DNA of 64,000 bases from Eledone cirrhosa (lineage: Eukaryota; Mollusca; Cephalopoda; Octopoda; Eledonidae): NCBI GenBank assembly GCA_964016885.1, contig OZ024749.1, positions 27,524,872 to 27,588,871 of the forward strand, written 5' to 3'. Both the position numbers and the translations under genes were made by a program. Every line of letters starts with the position of its first letter. Position 1 is the stretch's first letter. Below, in pieces: positions 55,883 to 64,000 of this stretch. Below the pieces are notes generated by a model that ran no database searches, was not told the DNA's origin, and saw only the letters and a list, made by a program, of their open reading frames with translations.

Positions 55883-55964
55883 TATATGCTAGCATAGAAG
55901 ATGGACGTTAGATGATGATGCTGGTGATGATAATATGTATATATATATTGTTCTATATTCACAG

Positions 55965-56142
55965 AAAAACATACCATTTGATGAATGGTTCCGAGTTGAG
56001 CCTTTGTCTGCTTACCATTCTGTGATACTAGCTGAAGACTTCATGGCACACCTTGCCCCAACTTATTGGCCACCCGGTAACAGAACTGGTTGGTGTTTCT
56101 CTATTGAAACTGATAAATCCAAAGACTGCCAAATGAAGGAAG
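55965..56142 (+). CDS. POFUT1: POFUT1 exon 3
   Basis: After acceptor ATTCACAG the exon encodes 59 residues plus one base: KNIPFDEWFRVEPLSAYHSV, then ILAEDFMAHLAPTYWPPGNR, then the CFSIE...CQMKEG segment. It matches the family pattern FxLEPLxxYHRVIxLEDFMxxLAPxHWPP...CFE...CPMKEGNPFGPFW. The donor is GAAG|GTAAGT, phase 1, as expected for the split Gly before NPFGPFW. A second sequon, NRT, lies at residues 134-136. The frame stays open into the intron only because of the following ATC/ACC and 42-bp repeats. Confidence 0.95.
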
Positions 56143-56149
56143 GTAAGTT

Positions 56150-56636
56150 CATCATCACCATCACTGTCATCACCACCACTATCATCATCATCATCATCAT
56201 CAACATCATCATCATCGTCATCATTACCATCATCATCATTACCATCATCATTACCATCATCATCACCATCATCACCAACACCATCATTATCTTAACCACC
56301 ACCACCACCACCGCCGCCACCATCACCAACATCATTATCACCACCACCACCACCACCACCACAACCATCACCATCATCACCAGCACCATCATTATTTTCA
56401 CCACCACCACCGCCGCCACCACCATCATCACCACCGCCGCCACCATCACCAACATCATTATCACCACCACCACCATCACCATCATCACCAACACCATCAT
56501 TATCTTCACCACCGCCACCACCATCACCACCACCATCACCAACATCATTACCACCACCACCTCCACCACAACCATCACCATCATCACCAACACCATCATT
56601 ATCTTCACCACTACCACCACCACCACCACCACCAGG
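56150..56636. repeat. (ATC/ACC)n trinucleotide tract
   Basis: Nearly 490 bp of ATC, ACC and GCC triplets, beginning 8 bp after the exon 3 donor. It includes a higher-order repeat of about 110 bp (ACCAACACCATCATTATCTT recurs). Confidence 0.93.
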
Positions 56637-56690
56637 TCTATTCATATTGCCATCTCTTGGAAAACTGTTGACACTGGTGTTTTGTGTAAT

Positions 56691-58230
56691 AAAATACACC
56701 CAGTACAGTCTGTAAAGTATAGTGTTGGTACCATGATAAAATACAGCCAATACAGCCTATATAGTGTTGGTACCATGATAAAATACACCCAGTACAACCT
56801 ATATAGTGTTGGTACCATGATAAAATACACCCAGTACAGCCTATATAGTGTTGGTACCATGATAAAATACACCCAGTACAGCCTATATAGTGTTGGTACC
56901 ATGATAAAATACACCCAGTACAGCCTATATAGTGTTGGTACCATGATAAAATACACCCAGTACAGCCTATATAGTGTTGGTACCATGATAAAATACACCC
57001 AGTACAGCCTATATAGTGTTGGTACCATGATAAAATACACCCAGTACAGCCTATATAGTGTTGGTACCATGATAAAATACACCCAGTACAGCCTATATAG
57101 TGTTGGTACCATGATAAAATACACCCAGTACAGCCTATATAGTGTTGGTACCATGATAAAATACACCCAGTACAGCCTATATAGTGTTGGTACCATGATA
57201 AAATACACCCAGTACAGCCTATATAGTGTTGGTACCATGATAAAATACACCCAGTACAGCCTATATAGTGTTGGTACCATGATAAAATACACCCAGTACA
57301 GCCTATATAGTGTTGGTACCATGATAAAATACACCCAGTACAGCCTATATAGTGTTGGTACCATGATAAAATACACCCAGTACAGCCTATATAGTGTTGG
57401 TACCATGATAAAATACACCCAGTACAGCCTATATAGTGTTGGTACCATGATAAAATACACCCAGTACAGCCTATATAGTGTTGGTACCATGATAAAATAC
57501 ACCCAGTACAGCCTATATAGTGTTGGTACCATGATAAAATACACCCAGTACAGCCTATATAGTGTTGGTACCATGATAAAATACACCCAGTACAGCCTAT
57601 ATAGTGTTGGTACCATGATAAAATACACCCAGTACAGCCTATATAGTGTTGGTACCATGATAAAATACACCCAGTACAGCCTATATAGTGTTGGTACCAT
57701 GATAAAATACACCCAGTACAGCCTATATAGTGTTGGTACCATGATAAAATACACCCAGTACAGCCTATATAGTGTTGGTACCATGATAAAATACACCCAG
57801 TACAGCCTATATAGTGTTGGTACCATGATAAAATACACCCAGTACAGCCTATATAGTGTTGGTACCATGATAAAATACACCCAGTACAGCCTATATAGTG
57901 TTGGTACCATGATAAAATACACCCAGTACAGCCTATATAGTGTTGGTACCATGATAAAATACACCCAGTACAGCCTATATAGTGTTGGTACCATGATAAA
58001 ATACACCCAGTACAGCCTATATAGTGTTGGTACCATGATAAAATACACCCAGTACAGCCTATATAGTGTTGGTACCATGATAAAATACACCCAGTACAGC
58101 CTATATAGTGTTGGTACCATGATAAAATACACCCAGTACTGTTGGTACCATGATAAAATACACCCAGTACTGTTGGTACCATGATAAAATACACCCAATA
58201 CAGCCTGTATGGTGTTTGTACCATGATAAG
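56691..58230. repeat. 42-bp minisatellite, about 36 units
   Basis: The unit contains AGTGTTGGTACCATGATAAA, then ATACACCCAGTACAGCCTATAT. GGTACC occurs first at 56727 and then every 42 bp exactly to 58113 (34 units), then at 31-bp steps at 58144 and 58175, and a decayed unit follows near 58217. Internal units look identical by eye. Because 42 is divisible by three and the unit lacks stops in several frames, 749-, 567- and 553-residue frames arise on both strands. None is a gene. Confidence 0.97.
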
Positions 58231-58324
58231 ATACACCCACACAAAAAAACAAAAAAACTTGCCCAGTCGAATCCGCTGTGTAAAGTGGAAGCAGTAGTGC
58301 CACTTACCTACCTCCAGAAAAAAA

Positions 58325-58510
58325 AAGCACACACAGTACAACCCGTAAAGTAGTTGGTGTTAGGTGGGGGATCCAACTGTAGAAATAATGCTAAATATGG
58401 AAAGAACGAGTGTGATGGAGTAGCTCCAATCCGTCTGGTGACGGACTATGACAACTGGTCCAGCCCATGCCAGGAAGACACAAAAGGGTGGTGATGATAA
58501 TGATGATACG
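58325..58510 (+). mobile_element. LINE/SINE 3' tail flanking the minisatellite
   Basis: CACACAGTACAACCCGTAAA, GTAGTTGGTGTTAGGTGGGG, then GATCCAACTGTAGAAAT, CAGCCCATGCCAGGAAG and GGTGATGATAATGATGAT. This is the usual (GAT)n-tailed 3' UTR, and its first part resembles the 42-bp unit. Confidence 0.7.
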
Positions 58511-58749
58511 GAAATTTGTATGTGTGAAAAAAAAACATCAGAGGTGTGTTCAGTGAAGTATAATGATGTATTGAGTAAAAATTAAATGCCACATAGTTTC
58601 ATCAAATATAAAAATATCTGGCATTCCTATCTACTATCTACAGCGGTAGGGGTAGATGTATTGTTGTTGTTTGGTAGATTAGATGACAGTGGGCAACATC
58701 CTTCCCCATACACACACAAACTGGAACACACGGGGTCCTGAACATTTTC
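58511..58749. other. No gene recognised
   Basis: Short unique intron 3 sequence with (TTG)n-like and CACACA motifs. Confidence 0.4.
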
Positions 58750-58838
58750 CTATATATATATGTATATGAAAAATTCATATCTATATATATATACAATATA
58801 TGAATTTTTCATATATATATGTATATATATAGTATAAA
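58750..58838. repeat. TA-rich inverted repeat
   Basis: TATGAAAAATTCATAT and TATGAATTTTTCATAT are each near-palindromes and mirror each other around TATACAATATA. Confidence 0.75.
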
Positions 58839-58891
58839 GAAAACGAAAAATCAGTGATGCATCTGGACTTAATTTATTCTTTCTTCTTTCT

Positions 58892-59220
58892 TTTCATTTT
58901 ACGTCTGCTTTTCCCTGCTTGCAAGGGTGGGACGGGAACTGATTCTGGCTTGATTTCTACAGCTGGATGCCCTTCCTAACACCAACCTCATTTACAGTGA
59001 GTGCTGGGTGCTTTTTTGCCGTGGCACCTCCACGACCACTTTGCAGTGGAATGATATGGACCCCAGTCCCTATCATCTCATTTCTACAGCTGAGTAAACT
59101 GCAACAATGTGAAATAAAGTGTCTTGCTCAAGGAAACAACACATCACCCAGTCTGAGAATTGAACTCACAACCTTTCGATTGCAAGGCCAATGCTCTAAC
59201 CACTAAGCCATGTGCCTCCA
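58892..59220 (-). mobile_element. Full-length SINE S2
   Basis: Reverse strand from TGGAGGCACATGGCTTAGTG to GCAAGCAGGGAAAAGCAGAC and AAAATGAAAAG. Almost identical to 30000-30342, but its (GAT)n tail is replaced by a GAAA-rich tail. Confidence 0.87.
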
Positions 59221-59560
59221 TTATTGCGTGTTACAATTGTTTCTCCGGCAGGTAGCTCGAGACATGGTCCTTGTATGGACCTGGCTGATTCTACTTCTGC
59301 AGGTTCATTCAGACACGAGTATTTCGTTTGGAGCAAATTTTATCACTGGGGTGTTATCATCAAAAAACACCCTCAAAAAACCCTACTTCCACTCTTGTCA
59401 TGCCGTTGGCTGTTTTTACTCCACGTCATCACAAGTTCTGGTCAGTATCTACTGCCACACGGGTCATCAGCCATTTTCCGTCCGACACATTTCGATGGAG
59501 TCATGCTGGGTTCAGCATCACACACGTCTGTTCACACTTCAGAGAAAGCACCCACACATA
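59221..59560. other. Unassigned segment of mixed composition
   Basis: About 300 bp of more balanced composition, open in two plus frames (for example SRHGPCMDLADSTSAG), but no domain, splice support or family match. It could be part of POFUT1 intron 3 or an unrecognised element. Confidence 0.35.
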
Positions 59561-60012
59561 CTAATATACACACACATGCAGACACCGACAGACTTATGCA
59601 TACACACATGTACGTCTACATGCACAGACACACACACACCCCCACATACAGACATATATGTATATATACACACACACTCTCTCCCTCACCTCCACGGACC
59701 CAGTCACACCCACTTGTATATACATATCGCCACAAGCCTTATGGCGGCTGTTTACTTCGCCCCATGTATCCGGTTGGGATAAGCATGGCCTATTCAAACA
59801 TATACATATATACATACATACAAGCGCACACATACATACGCCCAATCCTATATATATTTATATATCTATATATACACACACTCATACACACACATATATG
59901 TACACACACATACATGCACACACACATGCATGTACATATATATATATACACATACATACATACATACATACATACACACATATATATATATAAATATATA
60001 TATATATATCTT
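59561..60012. repeat. CA/TA/CATA microsatellite field
   Basis: ACACACATGCAGACAC, TACATACATACATACA and TATATATA blocks. Confidence 0.9.
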
Positions 60013-60790
60013 TAGGTTTGTTGGTTCACCACTGGATAGAACTGGTCATTCCGTATGGTCAATCCTGGTGTAATATTGTGAAGAGTACTCAACGCAGTGC
60101 AGTTCACCCATCTTCATTTGCGTAGTTGGTGGTGCGAATACGGAGTTAATTATAAATGAAATAAAATAACAGGAGGCTGGACTGGTGTAAATCCTTGAAA
60201 GGTTTATTATACCATGATCATTTCAATGACCGGGTTCCATATGAATCCGGTGATATCATCAGGTATTGGAATATAACAAAGGAATATGTAAAAAACTATG
60301 GGTCCGAAAAATCAGAGACAGAGAGGACGACTGACCAACTAGCTTCTCGGCCAGTCACCCTCAAAGTGGTGGCAACTGAAGCTACTAATGAATATCTGGT
60401 GAGGGGGCGAAGGCTTATAATGCACTACCACCACTCCGTCAAAGAAGAAGGGGAAGAAAGAAAGAAAGGGAGAAAGAAGTGTAGTGTAAGGGTCATACTA
60501 CATTCATGCTAGAAAATGCCGCGAAAAAATGCTACCCCAAAGAATCTATAATGCGTGTCTGTATGGTCTAATGTGTGAACCGAAGATTGGAACGTTAAAC
60601 TTATGTTGCGAGTTATAGGATGAAATTAAATTAAATTAAAAATATTAAATTGCAAAATGATAAATTGCAAAATAAGTTATTAGAGAATTAAGGATTAAGG
60701 TAGCGAGATTTATTTATTTAATGAACTTACGGAGAGAGTCTTATATGAAAAAAGTGATAGTGTCTGTTTTAAACACTAAATCCCTCCCCA
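60013..60790. other. Unassigned; contains a hairpin-rich segment at 60195-60265
   Basis: On the reverse strand, CTGATGATATCACCGG ... CCCGGTCATTGAAATG forms a stem (ACCGG/CCGGT) between CTGATGA and GAAA. It resembles but does not clearly fit a hammerhead. A roughly 105-residue plus frame (60195-60512) has no domain I know. Confidence 0.35.
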
Positions 60791-62770
60791 TGAAGAATGC
60801 ACCTCCCAACATAGACTCATAGTCAGCGACCTCATAGTCAGGACAAGATGTACACGACAACAGAGGATAGTAAACCAAGTCATACAGAATGGGGTCATTC
60901 CAAAGGACTGGTGTAACAGCATCATCTTTAACTGCTACAAGGGTAAAGGAGATGCCCTAGATAGGGGTAACTATAGAGGCATTAAATTAATCAACCAGGT
61001 CATGAAGGTCACAGAAAAAGTAATAGAGCAACTAATCAGAGAGCGAATTGATCTAGATGAAATGCAGTTCGGGTTTGTGTCAGGTAAAAGTACCACAGAC
61101 GCTCTTTTCATTGTACGACAACTACAGGAGAAGTACCTAGCTAAAAGTAAACCCCTATACTTAGCTTTTGTTGACTTGGAGAAAGCCTTTGACAGAGTCC
61201 CCCGCTCCATTATCTGGTGGGCTCTTAGAAAACTAGGTGTTGATGAATGGCTTGTGAGAGCTATACAAGCCATGTATAAAGAAACAGTCAGCAAGGTTAG
61301 AATTAACAACGAATATAGTGAAGAGTTTAGCGTAAAAAGTTGGTGTTCATCAGGGCTCCGTTCTTAGCCCCCTACTATTTATTATTGCCCTTCAGGCTAT
61401 AACAGAGGAGTTCAAGACCGGCTGCCCATGGGAACTCCTATACGCAGATGATCTAACGCTCATAGCTGAACCAATGGCCGAACTAGAGAAGAAATTCCAA
61501 ACATGGAAGCATGGCCTAGAATCAAAAGGCTTTAAAGTTAACTTGTCTAAGACTAAAGTTCTAGTTTGTAGGAAGGAAAATAGGGCACCGGTCCCATCTG
61601 GGAAATGGCCATGCTCAGTGTGTAGGAAAGGAGTAGGCAGAAACTCCATTTTATGTCCCAAATGCAAAGTATGGGTGCATAAAAGATCTAGTGGGATCAC
61701 AGGTAAGCTAACTAAGAATATAGATTTTGTATGTGGCCGGTGCTCTGGTGCAATAAGTAGCAGCAAGTGCCCACAGAATACTAGCTCATTCCATTGCACA
61801 GATGGTTCTATAGAAATAGTGGACACCTTCTGTTACCTGGGTGACAAAATCAGCAGTGGTGGAGGGTGCTCTGAAAGTACAGTAGCTAGAGTCAGAACGG
61901 GATGGAAAAAGTTCAGAGAGCTTATACCACTATTGGCCGCTAAAGGGTTCTCTTTAAAAATGAAAGGCAGGCTGTATGATGGCTGCATACGAACAGCAAT
62001 GTTACATGGCAGTGATACCTGGGCATTGTGTGCAGAGGATATACGCAGACTGGAGAAGAATGAAGCTTGCATGCTCCGCTGGATGTGTAATAGTAATATA
62101 CATGAATGGCAAAGCATAAATGAACTAAGGGAGAAATTAGGAATAAGAGGGATCAGATGTTGTTTACTCGAAAGAAGACTACGTTGGTACGGTCACGTGA
62201 TGCGCATGAAAGACGACAGCTGTATAAAAAAGTGCAGGGCAATAAAAATAGACGGTAGCCACGGAGTAGGCAGACCCAGAAAAACCTGGGACGACTTGAT
62301 AAATTCCGACCTCACACACTTAGACCTCTCCAAGACAATGTCACTGGACCGAGATCTTTGGCGCTACACAGTAATACAGAAGACCCACCTTGCCTAAATA
62401 CAAAGCGAAACCTAGTCAGTAGGCACCTCTAACAAAAATACACCCCTGTCCCACTACCCCCACCCCATCCACACTACCCCCTTAAATGTGAAGTTATGTT
62501 GGTACCACAACATCCAGTCTGAAACAAATGAGGTGTCACGACAAAAAAACACACAGTCCACGCTGTAATGTGGCCGTGTAGGTAACACGGTAAAAACCTC
62601 CCAGTCCACACTGTAAACGTGGTTGGTGTTAGGAAGGGCATCCAGAAGTAGAAAACCTGCCAGACAGTCCTATACGAGCAAGACAACCAATCTTGCCTCA
62701 AGTGGGAAAATTCCCATCCAAACCCATGCAAGCGTGGAAGATGGACGTTAAACGATGATGATGATGATGA
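60790..62770 (+). mobile_element. RTE-like LINE family A, 5'-truncated, near-intact RT and C-terminus
   Basis: The frame from about 60870 to 61340 encodes GVIPKDWCNSIIFNCYKGKG, RGNYRGIKLINQ, ERIDLDEMQFGFVSGKSTTD and AFVDLEKAFDRVPRS. One extra A in the run at 61334-61338 shifts it into the frame that continues to TAA at 62395-62397: LLFIIALQAITEEF, LLYADDLTLIAEP (YADD 61440-61451), GFKVNLSKTKVLVCRK, a zinc-finger-like segment (61612-61750), [52 protein letters not shown] and GRPRKTWDDLINSDL. The 3' UTR ends in (GAT)n at 62754-62770. The APE-type endonuclease that the family should have is missing. This is the best reference copy in the window for the many tail fragments. Confidence 0.9.
61612..61750 (+). 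other. Zinc-finger-like (PHD/RING-like) segment in LINE A
   Basis: CSVCRKGVGRNSILCPKCKV, then WVHKRSSG and FVCGRC: a C-x2-C-x11-C-x2-C-x4-H ... C-x2-C spacing between the RT and the C-terminal domain. The Ser after HKR stands where a Cys would complete the set, so this copy may not fold. Confidence 0.6.
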
Positions 62771-63076
62771 TATATATATATGGAGGAAGTTATAGTTCAC
62801 TTGAAGCATTGTGTAATGAGGTATAAACGTTTGAATTTGCAAAGCCAAACAGTGCAGGTATGAACTCTATACCATTTCCTGTCAGCATGACTTGGCAAGC
62901 TATTTAGAACACTGGTTTAACCGCTTTACTTCTCTCCGAAGAAGAGATATTATCTCGAAAATTAAGGACATTTAAATAAATCTAAGGTAAAAGACTAATT
63001 GTTAACAATATCTTTTGCATTTGCATCTTTTATTCTATGTCCATACCTGCATTGTTTGGCTTTACAAATTCAAACG

Positions 63077-63079
<3 letters not shown>

Positions 63080-63107
<28 letters not shown>
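63080..63107. repeat. (TA)n microsatellite
   Basis: Short TA run at the 3' end of a reverse LINE D copy. Confidence 0.9.
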
Positions 63108-63115
<8 letters not shown>

Positions 63116-63330
63116 ATAAAATAATAATATTGAAATTATTGTGTACAGTGCTCAGGTGCACTACAACTCGTCAAAGGTGCATGTATAGTACATAGAATAA
63201 TATACAAATGTCAGGGAAGTGGATAGTGTATGAGTCATGATATACATGTGTGTATGTGTATGGAGGGGGAATATTAGGTGTAGTGTTGGCGAATCTCAGG
63301 AAGCATGGAGGTTTTAAAGGATGCAGTGTT
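63108..63330 (-). mobile_element. LINE family D 3' end
   Basis: On +: TGAAATTATTGTGTACAGTG, CTCAGGTGCACTACAACTCG ... GGAGGTTTTAAAGGATGCAG. Same 3' end as 52420-54350, truncated near the end of the ORF. Confidence 0.85.
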
Positions 63331-63640
63331 TATATATATATATATACACACATATATATATTCAAAATAAGGGGTACACAGGACAAAGACAATGGCAAAA
63401 ACAAAGAAAGACGGTTAGTCCCATCTCCTCAGTCCACATACACATACATTATATATACATACACACACATAAACATACATTATATGTATGTGTGTGTGTA
63501 TATATATATATATATACATACATATTTCACTGTTGATTCTAGCAAGGAAGTCAAGTGGTTGAGCAGTGTGTGTGTATATATATGTATATAAGTGGTTGAG
63601 TAGTGTGTGTATGTATGTATATATATATATATAAAATAAA
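63331..63640. repeat. TA/CA/TG microsatellite cluster
   Basis: Several TATATA, CACATACAT and TGTGTATG blocks, including a short duplicated AAGTGGTTGAGCAGTGTG (63552 and 63590). Confidence 0.85.
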
Positions 63641-63913
63641 CACATTAAACAATTACAGGGGATAATTTGTAAAGAGTATAAACACACATAGTTATGGAAG
63701 TAACATATAAAAAATTAACAAGAACCTTGAATATAATATATATATATACTATTCAACCACTTGACCTTGCTAGAATCAACAACAAAGTCTTTATCAAATC
63801 ACACCATATTGCCTTAATTGACCTGGGGTTAAAAACAACATGGAGTATGATCCACAACTGAGTGTCTGCACTGATGCTAAGCCTGCTAGAAATAGCAGCC
63901 AAATCATCTTTAA
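63641..63913. other. No gene recognised
   Basis: Intron-like DNA. GCCTGCTAGAAATAGCAGCC at about 63882 is shared with AACCTGCTAGAAAAAGCAGC at 26065, a small dispersed hairpin motif. Confidence 0.4.
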
Positions 63914-64000
63914 CCCTTTAGCATTTACATTGCTCTATATGTACTACTATATTTTCACTGTAAAGGCTTTAGTTCATATAATTATCTCACATAATATCGA
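63914..64000 (+). mobile_element. TTAA-type MITE, cut by window end
   Basis: TTAA at 63910-63913 then CCCTTTAGCATTTACATTGC and the shared TAAAGGCTTTAG and CTCACATAATATCGA. Left half only. Confidence 0.8.

Noticed and set aside
54312..55892. 526-residue [12 protein letters not shown]
   Set aside because: Translation of the compound TA/CA microsatellite.
55935..58184. 749-residue plus-strand ORF with SVGTMIKYTQYSLY repeats
   Set aside because: It is POFUT1 exon 3 read through its donor into ATC/ACC and 42-bp tandem repeats. The repeat length keeps the frame open; there is no start or domain of its own.
56691..58230. CRISPR-like array
   Set aside because: The units are contiguous 42-bp copies with no spacers, in a eukaryotic intron; it is a minisatellite.
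56638..58341. 567- and 553-residue reverse ORFs (repeats of GCILSWYQHYIGCT and YWVYFIMVPTLYRL)
   Set aside because: Opposite-strand translations of the same 42-bp minisatellite; two frames open at once is expected from the unit, not from selection.
59212..60015. 267-residue plus ORF
   Set aside because: It starts in a SINE, crosses unassigned DNA and ends in microsatellite; two frames are open together.
60195..60265. Second hammerhead ribozyme on the reverse strand
   Set aside because: CTGATGA and GAAA are present, but stem II has mismatches next to the core and no convincing stem III or cleavage site; kept only as a hairpin note.
56643..64000. Further POFUT1 exons inside the window
   Set aside because: I looked for the NPFGPFW region and later conserved blocks on + and found none; they are probably beyond 64000.

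Overview
The window looks like cephalopod nuclear DNA, most likely Octopus. It has large introns, very heavy TA/CA/GATA/ATC microsatellites, several tRNA-headed SINEs repeated many times, and LINE fragments ending in (GAT)n tails. There is no sign of prokaryotic organisation. The species is an inference from repeat style and protein similarity; no search was run.

Three conserved host genes are supported. (1) The last coding exon of DBT, the E2 subunit of the branched-chain 2-oxo acid dehydrogenase, on + at 297-464. (2) A complete cytosolic thioredoxin gene on the - strand (exons 22936-22956, 16776-16880, 15763-15822, 14170-14235, 10397-10459), 104 residues with a WCGPCK active site. Its exons are too short to form long ORFs, and a TATA box and CCAAT box lie about 100 bp upstream of the ATG. 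(3) The first three coding exons of POFUT1, protein O-fucosyltransferase 1, on + at 40647-40836, 47497-47591 and 55965-56142. Its later exons were not found and probably lie past the window end. The three genes have unrelated jobs (mitochondrial amino-acid catabolism, cytosolic redox, ER O-fucosylation of EGF repeats) and show no operon-like link.

The rest is mobile and simple-sequence DNA. Regions: 0.5-10 kb, a degenerate multi-frame ORF (4.9-7.4 kb), SINEs and a minus-strand LINE; 10.4-23 kb, thioredoxin introns holding LINE tails, MITEs and a probable 1.0-kb Helitron; 23-40 kb, intergenic SINEs, MITEs, foldbacks and microsatellites; 40.6-56 kb, POFUT1 introns 1-2 holding an APE-type LINE, a Penelope-like remnant with a GIY-YIG domain, nested SINEs, a LINE with one nonsense codon in 1.8 kb, and a 1.5-kb microsatellite; 56-64 kb, an ATC/ACC tract, a very regular 42-bp minisatellite, more SINEs and an RTE-like LINE with a zinc-finger segment behind its reverse transcriptase.

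The long open frames at 54312-55892 and 55935-58341 (both strands) are products of tandem repeats, not genes. I found no convincing undescribed gene system. The most informative signals are the hidden thioredoxin gene, SINE/LINE tail sharing, a SINE with a visible target-site duplication, TTAA-flanked MITEs, the Penelope remnant, several near-perfect inverted duplications and the homogenised minisatellite.
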